In this document: positions 14,712 through 20,832 of the stretch, one piece after another
Layout: each line of letters starts with the position of its first letter
How positions within the stretch are numbered: the stretch's first letter is position 1
Assembly: GCA_023229165.1 (NCBI GenBank)
Contig: JALNZQ010000016.1
Coordinates: forward strand, 1 to 20,832
Source: Methanothrix sp.
Lineage (GTDB): Archaea; Halobacteriota; Methanosarcinia; Methanotrichales; Methanotrichaceae
Length of the DNA stretch: 20,832 nt
Direction of reading: 5' to 3'
Translations under genes and position numbers: made by a program
Notes under the pieces: model-generated
Seen by the model: only the letters and a program-made list of their open reading frames with translations
What the model was told of the DNA's origin: nothing
Databases searched by the model: none

Positions 14712-16298
14712 TTGATATTGGCAATTGCATGTCTTTTTTTGATTTCAATTGCCAGCAGCCTCGATTCAGGTAATACTGGTTTGTCACCCATACCATTTGA
14801 TCTGAAAGGATATGGTGCGGACCAGATAACGCCAGAGACTCCCGGGGCAGAAGTTTTAACGAACAGGAAAAATGCCTTATCCAACAATTCAAGCCTTCAG
14901 CAGGTCCTCCATGAGGACGTCATGCCGGCTCCTCGGCCGAACATCATAATCATGCTGGCCGATAATATGGGATATATGGACCCTGGCTGCTACGGTGGCG
15001 GCGATGTGTTGGGTGCACCGACGCCCAGGATGGATCAGATGGCCAAAGAAGGACTCAGGCTGACTTCCTGTTACTCGGAGACACAATGCACACCTACAAG
15101 AGCGGCAATGCTTACTGGAAGGCTGCCGATTAGAACTGGCATGGCCCTGGCCTCAATGGCAGGCGCTAAGGCTGGCATATCTCCTGAGGAGACTACACTC
15201 GCAAAAGTGCTATCGGATGCCGGCTATAACACAGCTATGTTTGGCAAGTGGCATTTGGGGGATGTCAATGAAAGCATGCCTCAGAATATGGGTTTCGATG
15301 AGTGGTTCGGGGTATTATATCACCTAAATACCTACAGTCAGAAAGAACGTATTGGCTACGATCCCAATTGGGTGAAGGAAGATCCATTTTATGGAATAGT
15401 GGAAGCCAAGAAAGGCGAGAACCTTAAACTTGTGACGCCATTAAACATAACTTCTTTGGCATTTGTTGATGAGCAGTGCGTAGACAAAGCAATCGCATAT
15501 ATCAATAATCAGGCAAACTCCACAAAGCCCTTCTTCGTATACCTTCCCTTTGTCAGAACGCACTTTCCCAGTGTTGCAAATCCGAAATTTGCAGGAAAGT
15601 CCAGCAAGGGTCCATATGGCGATGCGGTAATGGAGACTGATTATCATGTCGGCCAGGTTCTGGATGCGCTTCGAGATACAGGGAAAGACAACAATACCAT
15701 AGTGGTTTTTACAAGTGATAACGGACCAACACTTGATCAATGGCCGGACGCAGGCTATTCGCCATTCAGGGGCGGAATAGGTACAGCCTATGAAGGCGGT
15801 GTGCGCATTCCCTGCATATTCCAGTGGCCGGGCTATATCGAGGCCGGCAGAGTATCTAACGAGATCATGAGTCTCCTTGATCTGTTCAACACATTTGCAG
15901 CGCTTGGTGGCGGAAAGATCCCTACGGATAGGCCGATTGACGGCATAGACCAATCGAATTTCCTGTTGGGGGCGCAGGATAACTCCAGCCGAGAATGGGT
16001 GGTATGGTATACTGGAACCGGCAGTGCAGCCGATACTCTTCCATCAGCCGTACTCTGGCATCAGTTCAAGGTTCACACGAAGGCATATGACTCATTCCAG
16101 GGACCTGAAAGCGATTACGGCCAAATTCCTGCGGTCTATAATATCGAAATTGATCCGGGCGAAGAGCATAATATTGCAGGGGAGCACGATTTCGTAATAG
16201 ATGCATACCAAAAGATCTATCGACAACTTGTGGCCAGCATGAAAGAATATCCAAATACTCCATCGAGGGCATATCCAATTGCGGGTGCTGCAAGCTGA
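14712..16298 (+). CDS. Exported Cys-type sulfatase (arylsulfatase family)
   Basis: A sulfatase hydrolyses sulfate esters using formylglycine made from an active-site Cys or Ser. This 528-residue product (533 if it begins at 14697) has an N-terminal signal peptide (LILAIACLFLISIASS), then a linker to about residue 75. The catalytic signature is Cys126-Thr-Pro-Thr-Arg130 followed by AAMLTGRLPIRTG. Metal ligands and partners are visible: Asp84-Asn85 in MLADNMGY, FGKWHLG (Lys179, His181), His284 in RTHFP, and SDNGP (Asp336, Asn337). The DN in place of the commoner DD occurs in other arylsulfatase subfamilies. Cys rather than Ser is consistent with maturation by the neighbouring radical SAM enzyme. 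It forms a probable operon with the racemase. The natural substrate cannot be told from sequence; extracellular polysaccharide or aryl sulfates are possible. Confidence 0.9.
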   Translation: MILAIACLFLISIASSLDSGNTGLSPIPFDLKGYGADQITPETPGAEVLTNRKNALSNNSSLQQVLHEDVMPAPRPNIIIMLADNMGYMDPGCYGGGDVLGAPTPRMDQMAKEGLRLTSCYSETQCTPTRAAMLTGRLPIRTGMALASMAGAKAGISPEETTLAKVLSDAGYNTAMFGKWHLGDVNESMPQNMGFDEWFGVLYHLNTYSQKERIGYDPNWVKEDPFYGIVEAKKGENLKLVTPLNITSLAFVDEQCVDKAIAYINNQANSTKPFFVYLPFVRTHFPSVANPKFAGKSSKGPYGDAVMETDYHVGQVLDALRDTGKDNNTIVVFTSDNGPTLDQWPDAGYSPFRGGIGTAYEGGVRIPCIFQWPGYIEAGRVSNEIMSLLDLFNTFAALGGGKIPTDRPIDGIDQSNFLLGAQDNSSREWVVWYTGTGSAADTLPSAVLWHQFKVHTKAYDSFQGPESDYGQIPAVYNIEIDPGEEHNIAGEHDFVIDAYQKIYRQLVASMKEYPNTPSRAYPIAGAAS

Positions 16299-16325
16299 TT
16301 AAGACGAAAGTGCCTTCTGTTTTCA

Positions 16326-16332
16326 TTTTTTT
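16326..16332 (+). terminator. T-tract downstream of the sulfatase
   Basis: Seven consecutive T lie 28 bases after the sulfatase stop codon, preceded by another T-rich stretch (TGTTTTCA). Archaeal RNA polymerase commonly stops at such tracts. The maturase gene that follows has an AT-rich element of its own, so it may be transcribed separately as well as by read-through. Confidence 0.45.
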
Positions 16333-16349
16333 ACAAGTATGAATCATAA

Positions 16350-16364
16350 GAAAATTAATTAAAC
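16350..16364 (+). promoter_or_regulatory. TATA-like element before the sulfatase maturase
   Basis: GAAAATTAATTAAAC lies about 28 bases before the ATG at 16386, the right distance for a leaderless or near-leaderless archaeal transcript. No good ribosome binding site precedes that ATG, which agrees with such a transcript. Confidence 0.4.
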
Positions 16365-16385
16365 CCGAAGAGATAATAACTATCA

Positions 16386-17672
16386 ATGAGCAAGACGAAG
16401 GCACTGCCCGGTTTCCATCTCCTGGCCAAACCCACAGGTGCATTGTGCAATTTGGGCTGCAAGTACTGCTTTTTTCTATCCAAGAAGAACCTGTATCCAA
16501 AAAGCAGTTTCCGAATGTCGGATGAGCTTCTGGAGACTTATATCCGCCAATACATCGAGGCGCAGAAGATTCCACAAGCTACCATTGCCTGGCAGGGCGG
16601 CGAGCCAACGCTTATGGGCCTGGATTTTTTCAGGCGGTCAATCCAATACCAGCAGAAGCATAAGCGCCCGAATATGATAATACAGAATACCATGCAGACC
16701 AATGGTACACTTCTTGACGGCGAATGGTGCGAATTCTTCCATGAGAACAACTTCCTCATCGGCCTGAGTCTGGATGGGCCGAGAGAGCTTCATGATGCTT
16801 ACCGAGTAGATAAAGCCGGCAACCCCACCTTTGATAGGGTTATGAAAGCGGCCCGGCTCCTGCGAAAGCACAAAGTGGATTACAATATCCTGACTACGGT
16901 ACATGCCGCAAATGCAGACTATCCTTTGGAAGTCTATCGCTTTCTGAGAGATGAAATAAAGGCGAATTTCATCCAGTTTATTCCCATAGTCGAGAGAGAT
17001 AACGACACCGGATTTCAGGAGGGCGACAGAGTCACGGATCGTTCCGTCAAGGCCGATCAGTATGGCCGCTTCTTGATCTCCATCTTTGATGAATGGGTGC
17101 GCAAGGATGTGGGGAAGACCTATGTGCAGATCTTCGATGTAGCTCTGGCCGCCTGGGCAGGAGTTGCTCCTGGAATCTGTGCCTTCTCGCCGACCTGCGG
17201 AACGGCCATGGCATTGGAGCACAACGGCGATATGTACTCATGCGATCACTTTGTGGAGCCCAAGTACCTGCTCGGCAATATCAAAGAGAAGAACATGGCC
17301 CAGCTGGCCGGGTCCAGAAAACAGCAAAAGTTCGGCCTGGATAAGCTCGATACTCTGCCCGAATATTGCCGCCAGTGTGAGGTCAGATTCGCCTGCAACG
17401 GCGAATGCCCCAAGAACCGTTTTATTAAAACGCAAAACGGCGAGACAGGCCTTAATTATCTATGTGCCGGCTATAAAGAATTCTTCAGGCACGTCGATGG
17501 GCCTATGCGGTTTATGGCCCATGAACTCCGCCAGGGCCAGGCTCCTGCCAACATTATGAGCTACATGAAAAACGGTCAAATCGCGCATGTGATTTTCAAG
17601 CCGGGCAGAAATGATCCCTGTCCGTGCGGCAGCGGACTAAAGTACAAGAAATGTCACGGTAAGGCCGGATAA
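16386..17672 (+). CDS. Anaerobic sulfatase-maturating radical SAM enzyme (anSME) with C-terminal SEC-C zinc motif
   Basis: anSME oxidises the active-site Cys or Ser of a sulfatase to formylglycine in the cytoplasm without oxygen. The 428-residue product opens with the radical SAM site Cys21, Cys25, Cys28 (LCNLGCKYCFF). WQGGEPTLMG (from about 69), TNGTLLD, SLDGPRELHD and IQFIPIVERD are further family stretches. A SPASM region with auxiliary cluster cysteines follows: GICAFSPTCGTAM, GDMYSCDHFV, YCRQCEVRFACNGECPKNRF and YLCAGYKEFF. The last 20 residues (GRNDPCPCGSGLKYKKCHG) are a SEC-C motif, a small zinc fold best known from the SecA tail. It starts 87 bases after the sulfatase gene and is very probably its partner. 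Oxygen-free maturation fits a strict anaerobe. Confidence 0.92.
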   Translation: MSKTKALPGFHLLAKPTGALCNLGCKYCFFLSKKNLYPKSSFRMSDELLETYIRQYIEAQKIPQATIAWQGGEPTLMGLDFFRRSIQYQQKHKRPNMIIQNTMQTNGTLLDGEWCEFFHENNFLIGLSLDGPRELHDAYRVDKAGNPTFDRVMKAARLLRKHKVDYNILTTVHAANADYPLEVYRFLRDEIKANFIQFIPIVERDNDTGFQEGDRVTDRSVKADQYGRFLISIFDEWVRKDVGKTYVQIFDVALAAWAGVAPGICAFSPTCGTAMALEHNGDMYSCDHFVEPKYLLGNIKEKNMAQLAGSRKQQKFGLDKLDTLPEYCRQCEVRFACNGECPKNRFIKTQNGETGLNYLCAGYKEFFRHVDGPMRFMAHELRQGQAPANIMSYMKNGQIAHVIFKPGRNDPCPCGSGLKYKKCHGKAG

Positions 17673-17715
17673 AATGGAAGGAGAAGCAGCTTAATCCGAA
17701 TGCGGCGCTGAGGAA

Positions 17716-17731
17716 CTGGATGCTTTTCCAG
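17716..17731. terminator. Small hairpin between convergent genes, possible terminator
   Basis: CTGGA (17716-17720) and TCCAG (17727-17731) can pair around a six-base loop, followed on the plus strand by short T-runs (CTTTTG, CATTTTA). It lies in the 81-base gap between the maturase and the AcnX small-subunit gene, which converge, and could end transcription from the left. The stem is short, so this is tentative. Confidence 0.3.
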
Positions 17732-17753
17732 AACAGCTTTTGAGCATTTTATA

Positions 17754-18158
17754 TCAATCGTCTCGGAAAATCCTGACCCGCCCCTGATCAGCATCAACCT
17801 CAACCAGAGTGCCGCTTTTTATCTGCATTGTCTCCTCCGTCACTCTGTCTACCAAGGGAATGCCGCTGATGATGGCACCCACTGCTACGATCGGCTCGGA
17901 GCGGATGTTGATCATGGCCGCAGGGGCCAGGCCCCTCTTTTTAAGCTGATAGATAACGTAGGAGCCAACCGTCGAGCCTTTACCACCGGGAAAGATGAGC
18001 ACCTTTCCGGCGATGCACTGGCCGAAGAGCTCGTGCGCCGGATCGACCACCACGCCCGTCTTTGCATCGACATTGCCCAAAAATGAGATGGCATCCCCTG
18101 TCACCAGAGCCGGACCGCGAGCGCAGCCGCAGGCAACCTTGTGGCATTTTATTTCCAT
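17754..18158 (-). CDS. AcnX small subunit (DUF126), probable phosphomevalonate dehydratase small subunit
   Basis: A 134-residue protein of the DUF126/AcnX-type swivel domain family. The conserved core is visible: GNVDAKTGVVVDPAHELFGQ and LIFPGGKGSTVGSYVIYQL, the latter carrying the family's active-site serine. In archaea the AcnX pair dehydrates (R)-5-phosphomevalonate to trans-anhydromevalonate phosphate in the archaeal mevalonate pathway, which supplies isoprenoid lipid chains. The large subunit lies directly upstream with a 2-base gap, so the two are translated together. The function is assigned from the family in archaea rather than from a residue unique to this substrate. Confidence 0.9.
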   Translation of the reverse strand: MEIKCHKVACGCARGPALVTGDAISFLGNVDAKTGVVVDPAHELFGQCIAGKVLIFPGGKGSTVGSYVIYQLKKRGLAPAAMINIRSEPIVAVGAIISGIPLVDRVTEETMQIKSGTLVEVDADQGRVRIFRDD

Positions 18159-18160
18159 AT

Positions 18161-19330
18161 TTACCGCCTCCCTAAAGCTACATCAATGCACTCTTTCAGA
18201 CTTCCAATACCTGCTTGAACCCCGGCCAAACCGGGCAGGTAGACCAGCGCCTTGCCGGAACTCGTCATCATTTTGCCAAAGCGTTCCGTGGCCGGGGAGA
18301 CGACCATGCAGGTATCGCAAAAGACCCGCGCCCCGCTCTCCTCGATAGTTGCCACCTGATCAGGATGCGCATTTGCGATCTTGCGGGCGGTGCAGACCCA
18401 CAGCACCTTTTGCACCTTTTCGCCCTGCAAAAGCCCGGCAATCGTCTCCAGCTCCTCAGCCGAGCAGTGGGGGCAGCCCAGGGCCACCGCATCCGCGCCG
18501 CCCCCTGGATATTGGGCATAGACCTCATCAATCTCTTTTCTGCCAAGACGGATCGTCTCCTCCGGCTGCCAGAGGCCGGGCGGAGCAGGCGTGACATTTT
18601 CCACGTAGTAAAGGGCCACTGAGCCGCTGGCGGCCATGGCTGCGCCCAAAGCTTTGAGCTCATCCGCAGAGGGCCGCCGGCCCGGCAGCCGGAAAAATGG
18701 CACGCCGTCTTTGACGATTCTGCCCACCAAAAATCCCAGAGCACCGTAGTCCGAGCCCTGCAGATCGGCCTCGACCTCCACCAGATATGTGGGCCGTCGA
18801 TTCTCGTCCAGATGGTAGCCGTAAAGAGCCGTCTTTCCCACCAGCGCAGCGGCCAGGGCTGACGGCCCGCCTTCACGGTTGGTGCGGGCCCCGATGACAG
18901 AATTGGCATAAGAGACGGCGGATGACTCGCTCCAGGCCAGGTGATCGCCCGGACCGGCAAGGTCGTAGATCTGGTAAGGAGTGCAGGTGCAGTCGATGGT
19001 GACGCCCAGTTTTCGATAGGCTTCGATGGTCTCTTTCTGCTTTAGGGCAAATTCTTCCTCAATGCCCATCTCCTTCCAGCGGCACAGGTCCATGCCTGCC
19101 GGATTCAAGATACTGGGCACGACCACGCGGCCCTGCAGGTCCGAGATCCACTCCAAACCGGCTTCGCCGATGTTCTTGTAGGATACTCCCGCGATCTGCA
19201 CCGACCTTACCGGCACCAGCGTCTCTGCGCCGTAAATGTCGCCTAACGCTACAAGGATCTCCATCATGCGGCGCAGGGTCTCGCCTTGCTCGCCCTGATA
19301 AATGCCTTCTTCCTCACGGGACAGGTACAT
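18161..19330 (-). CDS. AcnX large subunit (DUF521), probable phosphomevalonate dehydratase large subunit
   Basis: A 389-residue aconitase-X catalytic subunit when started at the ATG at 19328-19330 (MYLSREEEGIYQG, the usual family N-terminus); the frame is open to 19384 but the added 18 residues do not fit. Cysteines suited to bind the iron-sulfur cluster are present as Cys114/Cys116 (DCTCTPYQ), Cys286/Cys289 (GCPHCSAEE) and Cys338/Cys341 (FCDTCMVVSP). Other conserved stretches are WSESSAVSYANSVIGARTNR and EGGPSALAAAL. With the small subunit it should catalyse dehydration of 5-phosphomevalonate; cis-3-hydroxyproline dehydratases belong to the same superfamily but are mostly bacterial. The decarboxylase and prenyltransferase partners of that pathway are not in the window. 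Confidence 0.92.
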   Translation of the reverse strand: MYLSREEEGIYQGEQGETLRRMMEILVALGDIYGAETLVPVRSVQIAGVSYKNIGEAGLEWISDLQGRVVVPSILNPAGMDLCRWKEMGIEEEFALKQKETIEAYRKLGVTIDCTCTPYQIYDLAGPGDHLAWSESSAVSYANSVIGARTNREGGPSALAAALVGKTALYGYHLDENRRPTYLVEVEADLQGSDYGALGFLVGRIVKDGVPFFRLPGRRPSADELKALGAAMAASGSVALYYVENVTPAPPGLWQPEETIRLGRKEIDEVYAQYPGGGADAVALGCPHCSAEELETIAGLLQGEKVQKVLWVCTARKIANAHPDQVATIEESGARVFCDTCMVVSPATERFGKMMTSSGKALVYLPGLAGVQAGIGSLKECIDVALGRR

Positions 19331-19426
19331 GGCTAATGGCTTTTTGGGCTCTTGGCAATAAACTCTTTTCCTGCCTTTCAACAATCACAATTAAATAGGA
19401 ATAAGACCTTTTTGAGTTTGATAACT

Positions 19427-19840
19427 ATGTGCAGAAGATTATACCTCTTACTTATGTTGATCGTCACTTGCATGATGACTTCAGCATTTGGCGATATAAT
19501 ACAGACTGGAACAGTACACAATGATTATAACCAAGATGCTGGTACCTGGAACTTGGCTGTTGGTCAACCACCAGGAGAACGATATTTTTTACAGCATGTT
19601 GATTTTCTACGACCATTTACAGAGAAGCAACCACCAATTGTCTTAGTAATGCTAAGTGGCATAGATTCTGAAGAAAGTGTGAATGAAAGAGTACGTGTTA
19701 CATCTGAAGATATAACCAATTATGGGTTCACAGTACGTTATGCGACTTGGGCTGATAGTAGCCTTTATGGTGCGGATGTGACCTGGATAGCAATCCCTCA
19801 ATCAATGGCATTATATAAATCCGCATTAGTAAAAAGTTAA
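19427..19840 (+). CDS. Secreted H-type lectin domain protein
   Basis: A 137-residue protein starting at the ATG at 19427; the frame is open from 19352, but the signal peptide begins only here. Residues 1-22 are a Sec signal peptide (LYLLLMLIVTCMMTSAFG). Residues 50-122 match the H-type lectin domain of Helix pomatia agglutinin and discoidin: VDFLRPFTEKQPPIVLVMLS, then GIDSEESVNERVRV, ITNYGFTVRYATWADSSLY and TWIA. The domain forms trimers that bind sugars, mainly GalNAc, in known members. A TATA-like TTAAATAG lies about 35 bases upstream. The DNA is AT-rich with codon choice unlike the adjoining AcnX gene, which suggests transfer. Sugar specificity cannot be told. The role may be in surface adhesion or aggregation. 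Confidence 0.75.
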   Translation: MCRRLYLLLMLIVTCMMTSAFGDIIQTGTVHNDYNQDAGTWNLAVGQPPGERYFLQHVDFLRPFTEKQPPIVLVMLSGIDSEESVNERVRVTSEDITNYGFTVRYATWADSSLYGADVTWIAIPQSMALYKSALVKS

Positions 19841-20027
19841 TGGTTTAACTCTACAAAAGATTATGTGGCTACAAGAACCAGGAAGTGGACAAGGGAATTT
19901 AAGAAAGAGACCTTTGCTAACGTCTTAACTTTTTCTTAATCCTCGAATTGTTGTTTTAGTCTCTCTGTGCGCAATCTGAGACTCTGTGCCTCTTGGTTGA
20001 AAACGCCGTTATCCGCTGGTTATTGCC
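19841..20027. other. Intergenic stretch, nothing recognised
   Basis: This 187-base stretch separates the plus-strand lectin gene from the convergent MtrH-family gene. It has a T-rich segment (AACTTTTTCTTAATC near 19925-19940) that may terminate the lectin transcript. I see no reading frame, tRNA or strong hairpin. Confidence 0.4.
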
Positions 20028-20832
20028 TTAAACCAATCGGTGCAAAGGATGGTTCCCCCCAGGTGTCGTCTCCAGGTCGCGCACAGCCTCGGCGATGAGG
20101 ATGTCCGCCATGGCCGCCGCCGGAAAGATGATATCGGCGCTCTCGATGGGCCCGTAAAGCAAGAAGTCGGCTGCGGCCAAAAGCTGCATGGCTCCTGCCG
20201 CCGCGTCGCAGCCCTTTCTGACGGCGGTCTCTCTTTTAGACAGCCAGGGCCAGGAGGAGACGGCATTGGGAAAGCCCGAGGCGACAGGCAGGCCCAGGCG
20301 TGCCTTGGCCGCCACGGAAAAGCGCAGAGCCGAACCGGCTCCGCTGCCCAGGGGCAGGACCGCCGGATCGATGAGCAGATTGACCATACCCATTTCTCGG
20401 GCCAGGGGAAGCAAACCTTCCGACAGCACATTTCCGCCCGTTTCCAGTATGGCCAGCGAACCGTCCACGCCCGGCTCGGACGGGTTGTAGGCCAGAATGA
20501 TGGCAGAGTCGATCTCGCTGTCCCGCAGGGCCTGCGCCTCCCTTTCCTCCGTTGCCAGGCTGATGCTGTTGTAGATGGCCCTGTCCGCGTACCCCAGCTC
20601 AGATACCAGGAGCGCTGCGGCGGCGCGCGTGGCAGCATCCGCGGAATCGATGATAAATGGTCCGCTCCAGACCTGATCTGCAAAATCAAGGTACCTTTCA
20701 AAAGCGGGAGCGCTACGGGCGTACAGGTGCAGGACAGAGGGGCATCCCGTCTCCTCGGACAGCTCCGCCTGGCGAGATATCAGCCTCTCCGCTGCCGCCC
20801 TATCGAAGAGGCCCCTCTCCTCATCCTCTACA
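20028..20832 (-). CDS. mtrH: MtrH-family N5-methyl-H4MPT:corrinoid methyltransferase, N-terminus cut by window edge
   Basis: About 267 codons of an open frame continue off the right end. Read from the edge: LFDRAAAERLISRQAELSEE, ADRAIYNSISLATEE, AIILAYNPSEPGVDGSLAIL, NLLIDPAVLPLGSGAGSA, LGLPVASGFPNAVSSWPWL, DFLLYGPIESADIIFPAAAM and NHPLHRLV. Each matches the order of stretches in subunit H of tetrahydromethanopterin S-methyltransferase, which moves the methyl group between H4MPT and the corrinoid of MtrA. Compared with canonical MtrH as I remember it, many positions differ, so it may be a paralogue such as MtxH rather than the Mtr complex subunit. About 40 N-terminal residues are missing. No start can be given. 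Confidence 0.8.
   Translation of the reverse strand, partial: VEDEERGLFDRAAAERLISRQAELSEETGCPSVLHLYARSAPAFERYLDFADQVWSGPFIIDSADAATRAAAALLVSELGYADRAIYNSISLATEEREAQALRDSEIDSAIILAYNPSEPGVDGSLAILETGGNVLSEGLLPLAREMGMVNLLIDPAVLPLGSGAGSALRFSVAAKARLGLPVASGFPNAVSSWPWLSKRETAVRKGCDAAAGAMQLLAAADFLLYGPIESADIIFPAAAMADILIAEAVRDLETTPGGNHPLHRLV

Noticed and set aside
18268..18960. A 230-codon minus-strand frame within the AcnX large subunit
   Set aside because: It is a shifted frame of the GC-rich AcnX gene; the AcnX frame carries all family motifs.

Overview
The window looks like a chromosomal segment of a methanogenic archaeon, most likely a Methanothrix (Methanosaeta)-type member of the Methanosarcinia. 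The assignment rests on gene content: two coenzyme F420 biosynthesis genes (cofD, cofG), F420-dependent methylene-H4MPT dehydrogenase (mtd), an MtrH-family methyltransferase, methanogenesis marker protein 12, the archaeal lipid gene egsA, archaeal SepF, and the archaeal-type AcnX pair (phosphomevalonate dehydratase). The genus is inferred; no rRNA or tRNA gene was seen to confirm it.

Left part (1-8.4 kb): a small plus-strand gene with a ribbon-helix-helix-like N-terminus is followed by a long minus-strand block. Read in the direction of transcription it runs: orphan TauB/SsuB-type ABC ATPase, egsA, UPF0179, cofG, a 64-residue membrane protein, sepF, a ZPR1-type zinc-finger protein, cofD, two acylphosphatase-like proteins, and marker protein 12. 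Spacing is tight and two genes overlap, so several of these are probably co-transcribed. A good TATA-like element precedes sepF.

Middle part (8.4-13.75 kb): an accessory zone. It holds a decayed remnant of a SABATH-type carboxyl methyltransferase, a very large exported protein that joins an ABC-type substrate-binding sensor domain to about 100 pentapeptide repeats, a small exported protein, a candidate small RNA locus, the core gene mtd, and a hisC remnant lying against the mtd promoter.

Right part (13.75-20.8 kb): an AT-rich plus-strand cluster encodes an exported aspartate/glutamate-racemase-like protein, an exported Cys-type sulfatase, and the radical SAM enzyme expected to mature that sulfatase. 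The AcnX large and small subunits follow on the minus strand, then a secreted H-type lectin on the plus strand, and the window ends inside an MtrH-family gene.

How the parts fit: the core genes serve cofactor F420, C1 transfer, ether-lipid and isoprenoid synthesis, and cell division. The accessory genes are strikingly rich in exported proteins (sulfatase, racemase, lectin, sensor-pentapeptide protein, small secreted protein). The best candidates for something new are the sulfatase/maturase/racemase cluster, the sensor-pentapeptide fusion, and the candidate small RNA. There are no insertion sequences or CRISPR arrays.
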